From Pseudomonas baetica (GTDB lineage: Bacteria; Pseudomonadota; Gammaproteobacteria; Pseudomonadales; Pseudomonadaceae): DNA of 64,000 bases. The position numbers were made by a program, and so were the translations under genes. Under the pieces are notes generated by a model. It had not been told where the DNA came from. It saw only the letters and a list, made by a program, of their open reading frames with translations, and made no database searches. Shown here piece by piece: positions 53,901-62,958 of the stretch (positions are counted from its first letter, which is position 1; every line of letters starts with the position of its first letter). The stretch is taken from contig NZ_JAIHLQ010000006.1 in assembly GCF_019733355.1 (NCBI RefSeq), positions 124,001 to 188,000 on the forward strand. The letters run 5' to 3'.

Positions 53901-54527
53901 ATGTCTCAATTTAGTTTTGAGTTCGCCGGCAGTGAAGTCGTTGCGGGTGTTGATGAGGTAGGCCGGGGGCCTTTATGTGGGGATGTGGTTACGGCTGCAG
54001 TCATTTTAGATCCATCACGGCCAATCCAAGGATTGAATGACTCAAAAAAACTCAGTGAGAAGAAACGTGATCTTCTGTACGACGAAATTTGTGAAAAGGC
54101 TCTAGCGTGGTCGATCGGCCGGGCAAGCGTTGAAGAAATCGATCAGCTAAACATATTGCAAGCCACCATGCTGGCCATGCAGCGAGCTGTCTACGGCCTG
54201 AATGTTACTCCTACTTTGGTGCTGATTGATGGTAATCGATGCCCAATCCTACCGATGCGAGCAGAGGCCATCATCAAAGGGGACGGGCTGATTGCCGAAA
54301 TCTCAGCTGCATCAGTGCTTGCCAAAGTCGTCCGTGACAGGGAGATGCAATCGGCAGATCTGCTTTACCCAGGGTATGGGCTCGCAGGGCATAAAGGCTA
54401 TCCATCCCCGGAACACTTGGAGGCCCTTACCCGATTGGGAGTAACCCCGATACACCGGAAGACATTTGCTCCCGTGCGAAAGATTCTAGCAAGCCTGAAT
54501 TATGTTGGTGGGAGCGCAGTTAGTTGA
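53901..54527 (+). CDS. rnhB: Ribonuclease HII
   Basis: 208 residues from ATG 53901 (AGGAAAG upstream). [20 protein letters not shown] holds the catalytic [12 protein letters not shown] the Asp, and the [15 protein letters not shown] motif and Asp/Glu at the end complete the type 2 RNase H site; [13 protein letters not shown] is conserved. It removes ribonucleotides and RNA primers from DNA. Plasmid-borne, slightly different from chromosomal copies, and a candidate partner of the plasmid primase. Confidence 0.95.
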   Translation: MSQFSFEFAGSEVVAGVDEVGRGPLCGDVVTAAVILDPSRPIQGLNDSKKLSEKKRDLLYDEICEKALAWSIGRASVEEIDQLNILQATMLAMQRAVYGLNVTPTLVLIDGNRCPILPMRAEAIIKGDGLIAEISAASVLAKVVRDREMQSADLLYPGYGLAGHKGYPSPEHLEALTRLGVTPIHRKTFAPVRKILASLNYVGGSAVS

Positions 54528-54574
54528 GGCAGGTGGCTGACCGTGCAGGCTTGTTCTAATTTCTCAGCAGTGTA

Positions 54575-54799
54575 GTGGCGCTCTTGATGGGCGTGCTATT
54601 GCTGCCGGCCTTTGATAAGGCCGATGTGCCCGCTGTCTTATTGCTAGGAATAGTTTGTGGGGCTATTGGGACAATAGTTTGTGCTGCTTCTGAAGAGCCC
54701 AAAGGTTTTATATGGATGGGCAAGCAGGAGAGTAGTAGTGCCCACCCTCCGACCGCTGATGCTTATGGATTAAACTCGACGCCTGAACTTCCTGAATGA
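54575..54799 (+). CDS. Small two-helix membrane protein
   Basis: 74 residues; hydrophobic segments at about residues 1-13 and 20-37. GTG 54575 or ATG 54587 may start it; no clear ribosome site. Overlaps the end of the convergent gene at 54770. Confidence 0.4.
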   Translation: MALLMGVLLLPAFDKADVPAVLLLGIVCGAIGTIVCAASEEPKGFIWMGKQESSSAHPPTADAYGLNSTPELPE

Positions 54800-55231
54800 T
54801 CGGTACAGCTCAAAGAAAGCAAAGGTGCCAACGACAATTAAGTACGTCACCTTAATCAGTGCCCCCTGGTGTGCCGCGAGTTGATCGATGCTGACGGACT
54901 CCACTGAATGAGACCCGCATACCTTAAGATGGTCCGGCATGCGCGCTGGTTCGATTGGCTTGTCATCGCAACTCTCGATGAGCACCTGCCCCGGGATGAC
55001 CTTGTTGGTTCCTACGAGCCGCTGGGACATCTCCATGGTCGACAACATCATATATGGAATTTCAGCAAAGCCTCGGCCTTGCATCCCTATCAGCGCGACC
55101 ATGCAAGCCGAAAGAATCGCAGGGTAGACGACTGCGACTTTGAACACAGTACGGATAGATCGTGAGACAAAAACGAGCTTTGACTCGTACTGGTGTTGCA
55201 ACAGAAAATCTCGAATTTGAGTTAACTGCAT
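54770..55231 (-). CDS. Membrane protein of unknown function near the TerY-P unit
   Basis: 153 residues with two transmembrane segments (VAVVYPAILSACMVALIGM, about 33-51, and IKVTYLIVVGTFAFFELY, about 125-142) and a central soluble part with two cysteines (ESCDDKP and HLKVCGSH). No family recognised. It lies 90 bp after the kinase gene stop and may be co-transcribed with it. Confidence 0.6.
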   Translation of the reverse strand: MQLTQIRDFLLQHQYESKLVFVSRSIRTVFKVAVVYPAILSACMVALIGMQGRGFAEIPYMMLSTMEMSQRLVGTNKVIPGQVLIESCDDKPIEPARMPDHLKVCGSHSVESVSIDQLAAHQGALIKVTYLIVVGTFAFFELYRSFRKFRRRV

Positions 55232-55320
55232 AATGACCTCGCCAGCGAATGAGAAGTTATGATCAGTCCTCGCCTATCCATTCACCAGCCAAAATAGGGC
55301 TCCGTTTTTTGGTAACCTGA

Positions 55321-57264
55321 TCAGTTGAGTGCTTTGCAATCAGCCTCAGCTTGTGCAAGCTCATCAGCAGCCTGTTGCACCGTTTTTAGATGTCGGTGTA
55401 GCGCCCCTTCGCGCACCTCCGGACCCTGCCTGATATCTTTTAGGCCCTGCACCATCAGAGCAGAAATCTCGACTGCACGCTTCCGCACAGCACTCTTAAC
55501 TAATTGCGTGTCCGCAGGCGTGATGGCGGTTGCAGGGTTAAACCGAAAATTGCGCTCATGAGAGTCTCGCCAATCCAACAGTACCTGGATAATTCGCTCT
55601 CCAAATCCTCTTATCTGCATGATCTTGCGCGCATTGATCTCTGCGGCGGTTTCAATGCCGAACGCTTGCAAAGCTGCTCGCTTAGCGGGCCCAACGCCTG
55701 GCAGGACGGCCTTCTCGATGAAAAATCGCTCTAGGTACGCTGTGCGTTGGCGTTGCTCAGCTTTACTGCGAAGGCCTGCGAGATCTTTCTGCTCCCTGAT
55801 AGCCAAGGTGTCAAACTCAAGCTTGAGCCTGTTTAGCAACTCGCGCTTGGCTGCTACCTGATCAACACCGGAGTCTGCCTTCAGTTCCTTCACTGCATCT
55901 TCGTGTCGTTTACGAGCAGCTTCCCTCACAAGGGTTCGACGCTGCTTCTCTTCCGTCTTAGCTTTTGTGCCAAATTGCCCCACGAACAGCCAGGTCATAG
56001 CAACGATCACTAGGTATATGAGCGGATACCCACCCACGGCCGACCATATCGCGATCGTAATAGCCGTCAGCGATAAGCTCATGATGTGCTTGGCGGTTGT
56101 GCTGAATACTCCAAGCGGCAAAGGATCTGGCTGCGGGCTAGGATTTCTCGCTTGTGGGATTAGCACTGGGGCAAGAACTGGTACTTTGGTTATCGCTGCC
56201 CATACTTCACCAATCCTGACTGGGGTACCGTTATTTGCCTCCCCTGGTGCGTAGATGGGTGTGACAGTGAAGTAGGAGACACCCTTGCCATCCATCAAAC
56301 ACCAAGGGCAAGTGCTCAGATGTGACGGAAAGGTGTGGAGCTTTGATTTCGCACATGGCCGGAGCGAGGACCGGAGTTCGTCCAGTGCGACCATCCATTG
56401 ATGGGCAGTTGGTCGACCTGCCTGTTGGCCTGCCACCGTGAATGTATTCTCAAACATCCCGGCAATTGAGCCTGGCACCGTCGATAGAGGTAGTGCGTTG
56501 GGGGGCGGAAGTAGAAGGGATTGGCTGGCGCTATACGCAAACCTGAATTCTGAGATGTTGTCTTCAATCGTTTCGCCGACACCTTCCTTCTGAGGCACGC
56601 CGGCGAAAGGGTGCCGACCGCCCATCAAGAGGTGCCAGATGAGCAGACCAAGACCGAAGTTATCATGGTTTGGCGTTCGCACTACTCCGCGGAAACTTTT
56701 GCCCTGAAGCTCAGGGGGTGTGTAGGTCCCGACGCCGACTTCGCAGAGGTGCTGGTTAACGCCGTCGCTTAACTGGTACGAGTCGCAGTCAATCAACTTG
56801 ACCACGGCGGACTGTCCTACATAGAGATTTCCATGGTTTACATCGCCGGCTACAAATCCGCGATCGTGCAGGACGGAAAAAGCAGCTGCGGTGTTTCGAG
56901 CAGCGTACACGAGGAAGTCCCAGCCCCTTTGCGGAAACTCCTGCTTTCGCTGTGCCGGGCTATAGAGGGACTGGATCGGCTTCATCCCGCCGACCTTTTG
57001 CATCGTAAAACCAACCACGGGCCCGCCGCGGGATTCATGGAGCGTCGCTTGAGGCCAAGCTGCGTACTTCAGTAGTTTTTCATCGTGGACACCCACCATG
57101 TAACTGAGCTTGGTTTGTTTATCTCGATCGAGGGGGGCGTGGTACACCTTGGCTACAACATCTCGCGTTCCTTGAAGGGTGAATACCGAGCCTTCGCCAC
57201 CTTTGCCAAGTACCTCAACAAGTTCACACGGGTTACCGTCCGCTGTATAGAGCCTGCGTGCCAT
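55321..57264 (-). CDS. TerY-P kinase with helix-hairpin-helix domain
   Basis: 647 residues. The N-terminal protein-kinase domain has LGKGGEGSVF (P-loop), AKVYH (Lys), VAGDVNHGNLYVG (catalytic loop) and IDCDSYQL (metal-binding, in place of DFG). Then CPWC, one to two membrane segments (about 400-440) and a C-terminal helix-hairpin-helix (LPGVGPAKRAALQAFGIETA). This is the kinase of the TerY-P triad described by Anantharaman, Iyer and Aravind, thought to sense or relay DNA stress through phosphorylation. Only 1 bp from the phosphatase stop. Confidence 0.9.
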   Translation of the reverse strand: MARRLYTADGNPCELVEVLGKGGEGSVFTLQGTRDVVAKVYHAPLDRDKQTKLSYMVGVHDEKLLKYAAWPQATLHESRGGPVVGFTMQKVGGMKPIQSLYSPAQRKQEFPQRGWDFLVYAARNTAAAFSVLHDRGFVAGDVNHGNLYVGQSAVVKLIDCDSYQLSDGVNQHLCEVGVGTYTPPELQGKSFRGVVRTPNHDNFGLGLLIWHLLMGGRHPFAGVPQKEGVGETIEDNISEFRFAYSASQSLLLPPPNALPLSTVPGSIAGMFENTFTVAGQQAGRPTAHQWMVALDELRSSLRPCAKSKLHTFPSHLSTCPWCLMDGKGVSYFTVTPIYAPGEANNGTPVRIGEVWAAITKVPVLAPVLIPQARNPSPQPDPLPLGVFSTTAKHIMSLSLTAITIAIWSAVGGYPLIYLVIVAMTWLFVGQFGTKAKTEEKQRRTLVREAARKRHEDAVKELKADSGVDQVAAKRELLNRLKLEFDTLAIREQKDLAGLRSKAEQRQRTAYLERFFIEKAVLPGVGPAKRAALQAFGIETAAEINARKIMQIRGFGERIIQVLLDWRDSHERNFRFNPATAITPADTQLVKSAVRKRAVEISALMVQGLKDIRQGPEVREGALHRHLKTVQQAADELAQAEADCKALN

Positions 57265-57265
57265 C

Positions 57266-58021
57266 TCAGACCCTCAATACGGCAATGGCAAGGGACTTGT
57301 CGTCATCAGTCCTTTCGTTGATCCTGGAGCTTCCGAGGAAGCCTTCCAGCGCAGCACCTATCTGTGGTCGACTTACATCCGTGAGGAATTGCATCTTCCG
57401 AAAAATTGGTTCGAAAAAAGGCCCGTGAGGTTCGCGCTTGGCCATGTCCAGAGCAAGATGCTGTAACCCATCAGAGAAGAGCGCCAGGGCTGTTACGCCC
57501 GCTGGGTATACACGAACGGCCAACTTCTCGATTGCGTCTTTTTGACAGATAAATAAAGTTTCGTTTGCGTAGTGCCCGTTCATGGGCTCAATCGCTAATT
57601 CAAGTCCATGCTGCCCGTCGAGAACGATTCCGCCGTCACCAATCTGGAATACTAGTGTTCCTGCGGAAGAGGTGAGTGCGCCGAGAAAGGTGCAGGAATA
57701 CGCTCGGATCGGCAGTTGGCTTTGATCAGCAGCTTGCGAGATGGCCTGACGGATTTCATTTACGATCTGAAGAGCTAGGCTTTCATCAAGCGGTAGCTCG
57801 GCTAGTTCCATCAGCTGTGCGACGGTCTCGTTTGCTGTACGCACGGCAATATCTGCGCCTTGCTCTCCACACTCGGCACTGCCGGCGCCGTCGGAAACAA
57901 ATAGAGCGACCCATGGCGAGCCGGCTTGGTCAAAAACCTGAGAGGAACAGCGATCTTCGCATCGGCCGCCACGCTCAGTGTGCGCGGTTCCAATCGACAC
58001 CGCGCTAGCGCATTCCCACAT
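57266..58021 (-). CDS. PP2C-type phosphatase of the TerY-P triad
   Basis: 251 residues from ATG 58021, overlapping the VWA stop by 1 bp (TGATG). FVSDGAGSAECGEQGA contains the metal-binding Asp-Gly, FQIGDGGIVL the second, ALALFSDGLQHL the third and DDDKSLAIAVL the last, all in PP2C order. It should reverse the phosphorylation made by the kinase. ATG 58021 is favoured over upstream frames. Confidence 0.88.
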   Translation of the reverse strand: MWECASAVSIGTAHTERGGRCEDRCSSQVFDQAGSPWVALFVSDGAGSAECGEQGADIAVRTANETVAQLMELAELPLDESLALQIVNEIRQAISQAADQSQLPIRAYSCTFLGALTSSAGTLVFQIGDGGIVLDGQHGLELAIEPMNGHYANETLFICQKDAIEKLAVRVYPAGVTALALFSDGLQHLALDMAKREPHGPFFEPIFRKMQFLTDVSRPQIGAALEGFLGSSRINERTDDDKSLAIAVLRV

Positions 58022-58683
58022 CACACACTTGCCCACCCGGTTGGCGGAGCGAGTTGAACCTCGGTTCCTGGTGAAGACTGCGAAACCGCCTTCATTGAGG
58101 CGGAAAGCCACTGGAACAACTCGCGGAACTTCAGTCCATCAAGTTTCAATGGAGCGCGTACGCTGATCTGGGAGAGCACCTCCATATTGGCTCCTTCGAC
58201 CCCTACGGTGAAGAGGGCGAAACGCTTGTTCTGCTCGCCATCACGAACCAATGCAGCAGCGTGCTTCCAAGCATCAGTCGGACCCCCGTCAGTGATTACC
58301 AGAATCCACGGTCGAAAAAGTGCTACCCCGTTCTCCCGGATGATCGCCTTACGGTCTTCAAGCATCTTGAGGCCGGTGGTGATGGCTTCGCCCAGAGGCG
58401 TATCCCCACGAGCTAAGAGGACAGGTGGCATAAATGCGCCAGCTTCAATAAACGGAGTGTGGATCTCAACTGGGCCGAACGTAACGATACCGATTTCAAC
58501 GCGTTGTAAAGCCAATGCGTCCGCTGCCAGCTCGTCTTTGAATTGTACGAGTCCATCGTTTAGGGCATCGAGTGCCGGGCCGTCCATGCTCCGCGATACG
58601 TCCAGGAGGAGTAGGCATGGGCAACGGGGCTCGGGGTTATCGGCGAATGAATCCACCTCTGCGAAGTCGATCTGGTCTGTCAT
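58021..58683 (-). CDS. terY: TerY-like VWA protein
   Basis: 220 residues of a von Willebrand A domain. The MIDAS motif is complete: DVSRSM (DxSxS), GDTPLG (Thr) and ITDGGPTD (Asp). It binds a metal and a partner; in TerY-P it is the likely phosphorylated or scaffold unit. First gene of the triad, ATGA overlap with an uncertain small frame upstream. Confidence 0.88.
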   Translation of the reverse strand: MTDQIDFAEVDSFADNPEPRCPCLLLLDVSRSMDGPALDALNDGLVQFKDELAADALALQRVEIGIVTFGPVEIHTPFIEAGAFMPPVLLARGDTPLGEAITTGLKMLEDRKAIIRENGVALFRPWILVITDGGPTDAWKHAAALVRDGEQNKRFALFTVGVEGANMEVLSQISVRAPLKLDGLKFRELFQWLSASMKAVSQSSPGTEVQLAPPTGWASV

Positions 58684-58883
58684 TGGGAATAGTCCGGCGT
58701 CATGAAGAGCGTAAGGTTACTGTTGGAATATTCCAAACACATCCCAAAACGATACGTCGTTTTCCGTTCAAGTATCTGCAAGCGCTTATCTACATGTCGT
58801 TCTCTGGCGCGTTTCAAAAGGGTATCGGCATCAATGGCCGTCGAGTCCACACAATCCGCAGCAATGAAGTTTTCCGTGTACAC
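58680..58883 (-). CDS. Uncertain small frame before the TerY triad
   Basis: 67 codons from a GTG, ending in ATGA overlap with the VWA start, which is how coupled genes look. The protein shows no motif, and a promoter is expected here, so it may be chance. Confidence 0.25.
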   Translation of the reverse strand: MYTENFIAADCVDSTAIDADTLLKRARERHVDKRLQILERKTTYRFGMCLEYSNSNLTLFMTPDYSQ

Positions 58884-59040
58884 CGCGCTTGGCCTGGCCT
58901 GTTGGTATGCTGATTAGGAGGGTCCGCGCCAGCTCTCTCAGGATCGGCCTCGATCCCCGTTCAATCCTGACAGCGAGAAACAATAGCCACAGCCTCCCGG
59001 CGCGCAGCATGTCTTCGTCCACGCCAAAGTAGCCACCTGA

Positions 59041-59496
59041 GCCGCTTCGCATCCGTCAGGAAGCATGCCCGAGCGTGGCGTGATGCTGCTGTATCTCACC
59101 AACACCACCAGCATCCATGTCAAAGAGTTGGCTTTGCTCGAGGCTGGCGACGTGCTTTAGCCCGGCAGCGCCATCCGCCCAGAGACCTAGACCGAGAGTA
59201 CCAAGGGCTGCCGGCCTCGCAACATCTACCCGACCAACCCAAAGTGCCTGGCCGCCATCGAGCATTGGATTGGCGTGCGATTCGCTCCAGCAAACGATCT
59301 GCCGACTCTACCGGGAGGCCAGCTTCACGATGTCTCGCATAGTGTCCGGCGCAACCTAGTCCGCCACTTACTGGCAGCGACCGGTGAGGTGGAGACGGTG
59401 CAGACCATCCCGGGTCAAAATCTGGATCGCAGCAACCCCTACTTAATCGTCGATCAGGCCACCATTCGAAAAGCTTATGAGCTTGCCCTTTACTGA
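59041..59496 (+). pseudogene. Remains of a tyrosine recombinase (integrase)
   Basis: One frame carries two in-frame TAG stops (59158 and 59188) but otherwise reads as a recombinase: MLLYLTNTTSIHVKELALLE and then AGDVL, CRPRNIYPTNPKCLAAIEHW, HSVRRNLVRHLLAATGEVET, VQTIPGQNLDRSNPYLIVDQ. HSxRR is kept, while the LLGH box is IPGQ, so the His of the catalytic set is lost. The C-terminus is complete, and the first half is gone. This is a subgroup I associate with RulB-linked integrases in Pseudomonas (from memory). A damaged rulB-like gene lies 3.5 kb away. Confidence 0.7.
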
Positions 59497-59686
59497 GTTA
59501 AACGACTTTTAGGCCCCCTGACTTGGGTTGCATTCTCCAGATTTGTGGGAGAATTCCCCAACGAGTTGGAATTCGCAGAGCGGTGGTTATCTTGAATACA
59601 AGAAACTGAACTGTCGGCCTGGTAGCGCGCCACCCCGTAGACGCCGAACCTACAACAAATGCATAGGGTAAATAGGGAGAAGTAGC

Positions 59687-59760
59687 ATGGAACGTATCGT
59701 TTTTTCGTAATAGTTATGGCTTTGAGCTGGGGCGGGTTTTTCGCTTGGAAGCTCTCGTAG
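59687..59760 (+). pseudogene. Small membrane peptide gene with one-base frameshift
   Basis: The ATG at 59687 has AGGGAGA upstream. With one more T in the T6 run at 59700-59705 the product would be MERIVFFVIVMALSWGGFFA and then WKLS, a 24-residue single-span peptide that ends at TAG 59760. As written it stops after seven codons. Either a sequence error or a true loss. Confidence 0.5.
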
Positions 59761-59794
59761 CAGTCAGTGAGGCCGGATTGACACGAAAAGTCAG

Positions 59795-60061
59795 ATGAAA
59801 CCGCTACGTGAACAACTACTAGCTCTCGATGACGCGGGCTTAGCGCGGTTAGTGATGATCGCGGCTCAAGCCCTCAACGATCAGAACTGGATCGTGGAGA
59901 TTGCAGACCTTTGCGATGTACCCCTCGCCGAACTAGAAGAATGGTCGGTGCGTGTTGTGTTGGGTGATGCCAATGAACCAGGGCTGCAAAATGCAGCCGC
60001 TGTCACCCTCGGTTGGTATCCAGAACCTGAAACTACCGGCTGCGAAGAAGACGCCCAGTAA
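59795..60061 (+). CDS. Small protein of unknown function
   Basis: 88 residues, acidic, helical (LARLVMIAAQALNDQNWIVE). ATG 59795 with weak ribosome site (CACGAAAAG). It precedes the PilT-like gene by 240 bp of non-coding DNA. No family. Confidence 0.5.
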   Translation: MKPLREQLLALDDAGLARLVMIAAQALNDQNWIVEIADLCDVPLAELEEWSVRVVLGDANEPGLQNAAAVTLGWYPEPETTGCEEDAQ

Positions 60062-60298
60062 TCACGGAAATTATGCTGGCCCCGTTCAAGGGGCCTTCGA
60101 CGGAAGAAGTGCTATTCGGCATGGTGATGCCATTCCAAATATCATTTCAACAAGGCCACCCCAGCCTGTCGTCCTCGCCGGAAACGGTACGGTGAATGGG
60201 GGAGTAGACGAAGCTTGTTGGCAACCATTGCCAGGCATCGAGAACGAGGACTCCGACAACGCTATGCGTCAACCTGGCTCACATGGAAACCATCGACA

Positions 60299-61150
60299 AT
60301 GACTTCAGAAACTCTTAAAGCTCGCGCCAAACAACTGCGTCCGGCAGTCGCCGAAATGTTCAAGGTTTCGGTCACGCACTCTCAGGCCCTGGAGCTTGTG
60401 GCGAAGGCAGAAAATTTTCCCACTTGGGACGCCGCGTGTGTGTCCTATGGGCAGTCGGACAAAATCCAATCCCCCCGCACCCTTTACCCGACACAAAATA
60501 TCAAGGTAAACGCCCGTCGCGATCAAACGCGAAGCATGGCCACCATCTTTGAAGAAAGCGAAACGATCCCTCTGGAATTACATCGTTTGTTGGATCAATC
60601 GGATAACCGAGGGGCGCTGGTTCTTGTTTGCGGAGCCACGGGACAGGGGAAATCAACCACAGCCAATGTTGTGATCAACGACCTACTGCGTGCAAATATC
60701 AACACAAACGACCCCACATTGATTGTCGATGTGGGGCTCGGCAGCGAAACCTGTCTTGATTCCCCTTTAGGTCAAAGGCTGGTGTTGGTTGACGAAATTC
60801 GTTCTGCACGGCTTGCATTTGAGGTTGTGGCACTGGCGAAAGCAGGCGTAAAGGTTGTGGCAACATTGCATGGGAAACCGGGGATAGATCGTCTTCGCGT
60901 GCTCTTACGTCAGTTTGGGATAGGTGAAGTGTTTCTTGATGGGCTGATTGCCGAAGGTCAGATCTTGTCGATTGATCAAGAACTCGTTTGGCCTGATGTG
61001 GCCATGCAGATTCAATCAAACAGGGAGCGCCATGAGCTGATATTGCGTCAGCATGGTTTTGATGAGTCCAATGTCAAGAGTTTGGTCGATAAGGGGCCGC
61101 AGGCTGTTTTAGACGCCATTCTCCCAAAGGGTGAGCCTAGTCAGAACTAG
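60299..61150 (+). CDS. PilT-like ATPase with N-terminal plasmid-helicase-type domain
   Basis: 283 residues from ATG 60299. Residues 1-50 (LKARAKQLRPAVAEMFKVSV, then THSQALELVAKAENFPTWDA) are the small domain found at the start of many plasmid helicases (the glyoxalase-superfamily label). Then the motor: Walker A VCGATGQGKSTTA (about 115), LVLVDEIRSARLAFE (about 160) and ATLHGKPG (about 190), the order of PilT/GspE retraction ATPases, but shorter. A role in type IV-like pilus retraction or in transfer is possible; no pilus genes are near. Confidence 0.75.
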   Translation: MTSETLKARAKQLRPAVAEMFKVSVTHSQALELVAKAENFPTWDAACVSYGQSDKIQSPRTLYPTQNIKVNARRDQTRSMATIFEESETIPLELHRLLDQSDNRGALVLVCGATGQGKSTTANVVINDLLRANINTNDPTLIVDVGLGSETCLDSPLGQRLVLVDEIRSARLAFEVVALAKAGVKVVATLHGKPGIDRLRVLLRQFGIGEVFLDGLIAEGQILSIDQELVWPDVAMQIQSNRERHELILRQHGFDESNVKSLVDKGPQAVLDAILPKGEPSQN

Positions 61151-61221
61151 GATCTAAACGTATTAGGGGAGAAGGCTTAACGCTCCCCTTTCTAAATATG
61201 TAATTGGTCACGGAAATCGCC

Positions 61222-61575
61222 ATGAAACATGAAATTGCAAAAGGTAAAACTGAGTTTTTCGACAAGCTTACGAAGTATCTCGCCGGTTCCCAGATTCCGA
61301 CTTTCGACTCGACGAAGATGCTGTTGGATGTGGGCTCCAATACTGCTGATGCTGTTCGCCAGCCAGATGGAAGCTGGGAGGTCGCTGGTCAGGGTAGCGC
61401 CAACCTAATTTCTTCCATGGCTGTATCTGCCGAGCGCAAGGCTCGCAAGGTCGCTTTTCTGCCACGGCAGGTCGAGCGAAAGGTTGCTCGCTCTGCTCGA
61501 CTGGCGCTCGTAAGTACGGGCCAAATCACACTCTGTGACGGGACGGTTATACGCCGTGCCAATGGTCAAGGATGA
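61222..61575 (+). CDS. Protein of unknown function
   Basis: 117 residues from ATG 61222. The C-terminal half is basic (ERKARKVAFLPRQVERKVAR). No motif recognised; 70 bp after the PilT-like gene. Confidence 0.5.
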   Translation: MKHEIAKGKTEFFDKLTKYLAGSQIPTFDSTKMLLDVGSNTADAVRQPDGSWEVAGQGSANLISSMAVSAERKARKVAFLPRQVERKVARSARLALVSTGQITLCDGTVIRRANGQG

Positions 61576-61593
61576 GTTAAGGGAAAGAACGCC

Positions 61594-61674
61594 GTGAGTT
61601 TTCGTTTTTTGATTATTTTCATTCTTGTTGTTGTGATGGTGACGATCATCGGCTTCGTGGTACTCGGATCATAG
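61594..61674 (+). CDS. Small single-span membrane peptide
   Basis: 26 residues from GTG 61594: MSFRFLIIFILVVVMVTIIG then FVVLGS, a membrane helix. AAGGGAAAG stands about eight bases upstream. Too short for usual gene finders. 18 bp after the previous stop. Confidence 0.45.
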   Translation: MSFRFLIIFILVVVMVTIIGFVVLGS

Positions 61675-61697
61675 GAATAGTCTTCTGCTGTACCCAA

Positions 61698-61718
61698 GCC
61701 CCGGCCTAAAACCGGGGC
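61698..61718. terminator. Hairpin after the small membrane peptide
   Basis: 7-bp stem GCCCCGG / CCGGGGC with a 7-base loop; T-run absent. Confidence 0.4.
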
Positions 61719-61736
61719 CACGTCAGTATAGGGATG

Positions 61737-61762
61737 CCGTTTTTGGCGTCCGCTAAAAACGG
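61737..61762. repeat. Inverted repeat before the zinc protein gene
   Basis: CCGTTTTTGGC / GCTAAAAACGG, 11-bp stem with one G-T pair and a 4-base loop, ending 10 bp before the start at 61773. May be a terminator or a translation-control hairpin. Confidence 0.45.
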
Positions 61763-61772
61763 ATGATGACAG

Positions 61773-62180
61773 ATGGCTACGCATCGATTAGACGATAAAC
61801 ACGACGCGACGGTTCGCCCCATCGAAAAAATCTCATCGACGCATTACCGGTGCGAAGTGAAGGTGGGGCTGACAGACGGGTCGCTAACGGATTCGCGTTT
61901 CTTTGGCGAAGGCTCGACGGCAAGGCAGGCCGAAAGTGATGCACTTAGAAAGGCCAGCACCGCTATTAGCGCGGGACAAATTGAGTACCGACCTGCGCCT
62001 GTTCCGGACGACCATTGCCCAAGCTGCGGAGACTTGTTAACTGATGGGAAGGCACTTTTCTCCCTCCGGCAGCTAAGACCTAACGCAATGTGGGAGGGGA
62101 AAGAAAAAGCACCCGAATTGAGGGCTTGTCTGAAATGTCCCTCATGCGGCTATAGCGAGACTAAGGCTCCTATGTCATAG
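61773..62180 (+). CDS. Zinc-ribbon protein of unknown function
   Basis: 135 residues. CPSCGD (about residue 87) and CLKCPSCGY (about 122) make a four-cysteine ribbon, preceded by an alpha/beta domain. Unknown family. Start ATG 61773, no strong ribosome site. Confidence 0.65.
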   Translation: MATHRLDDKHDATVRPIEKISSTHYRCEVKVGLTDGSLTDSRFFGEGSTARQAESDALRKASTAISAGQIEYRPAPVPDDHCPSCGDLLTDGKALFSLRQLRPNAMWEGKEKAPELRACLKCPSCGYSETKAPMS

Positions 62181-62189
62181 GAATTGATG

Positions 62190-62321
62190 ATGGCGAGTGA
62201 ACAGAAGCAGAGCGACAAAATGCGGGTTGTTTTTGGCTTGTTCTTGGGCGGTAGCGGAATAGTTTTTCTGAGCTGGTTGGCTTACCTCAGTCACAAGTCG
62301 GGCAATAAAGGAAAAGTATGA
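62190..62321 (+). CDS. Small single-span membrane protein
   Basis: 43 residues, MASEQKQSDKMRVVFGLFLG with one span (VFGLFLGGSGIVFLSWLAYL). A second ATG one codon earlier may be used. It overlaps the next gene by ATGA. Confidence 0.45.
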   Translation: MASEQKQSDKMRVVFGLFLGGSGIVFLSWLAYLSHKSGNKGKV

Positions 62322-62557
62322 ACAGACTGTTTGAAATACTTAAGGCAGCAGCCAATCACCCTCGCCGCCCAGCCACCCGCAAGGGTCTAATGTGGATGCT
62401 TGGTACGCAGGCAATAGTAGTTCTTGCTGCCACCATTGTAGTGACCATTTGGCCCGACAAATCGTTTGCCGTAGGGCCACCGTTGTTCCTGTGCTTTGGG
62501 TGGTCGCTTGTCCTGTTTTTAGAGGCCTACGAAGGCCGTCTTGGACGTACGGAATAG
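62318..62557 (+). CDS. Small two-span membrane protein
   Basis: 79 residues with segments WMLGTQAIVVLAATIVVTIW (about 25-45) and FAVGPPLFLCFGWSLVLFLE (about 50-69). Translationally coupled to the preceding gene. Unknown family. Confidence 0.55.
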   Translation: MNRLFEILKAAANHPRRPATRKGLMWMLGTQAIVVLAATIVVTIWPDKSFAVGPPLFLCFGWSLVLFLEAYEGRLGRTE

Positions 62558-62572
62558 CTTAGGGAAATGATC

Positions 62573-62845
62573 ATGATTGAACAGACTCAAGCCTCGCGGA
62601 AAGCCTATAACTGGGCGCGTTTCTTTAGGGTATCAGGCACTGCCAGACCTTTGAATACCCTTGGATCTGATCTGGGCACGCTCCTATTCGGCGTACTTGC
62701 CGTAGCACAAATTTTAGGCGCTTTGACGGATGAACAAACTGCAAGTGCTTGGCAAATCGCTGGGCTCAGCTTGTCGATCATTTTGACACTCATTTGCTCC
62801 TACAAAGCCCATTCGGCGAACGGATCGGACACCATTCAGAGTTAA
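62573..62845 (+). CDS. Small two-span membrane protein
   Basis: 90 residues. ATG 62573 is favoured over ATG 62567 because AGGGA stands eight to nine bases before it. Two hydrophobic segments (LGTLLFGVLAVAQILGAL, about 31-49, and WQIAGLSLSIILTLICSY, about 57-77). 15 bp after the previous stop. Confidence 0.55.
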   Translation: MIEQTQASRKAYNWARFFRVSGTARPLNTLGSDLGTLLFGVLAVAQILGALTDEQTASAWQIAGLSLSIILTLICSYKAHSANGSDTIQS

Positions 62846-62958
62846 AGGAAACGCCTTTCACCCATAAGTAAAATAGTTATGAACGCGTTTCCGATTAAGC
62901 CTTGCAGGATTTTCTGTATCTTGAACCTGAATGACCTATAGCGGTTTACAACCAGGCC

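Noticed and set aside
60062..60298. A protein-coding extension upstream of the PilT-like gene
   Set aside because: The frame open to the TTG at 60215 has no start signal; homologous N-terminal domain begins at the ATG 60299.
59041..62845. Integron with gene cassettes next to an integrase remnant
   Set aside because: The recombinase is not IntI-like, and no attC-type imperfect palindromes separate the small genes.
62847..62892. Inverted repeat GGAAACGC / GCGTTTCC as an attachment site
   Set aside because: The 8-bp arms are 30 bp apart and no second copy was found; too little to call an att site.
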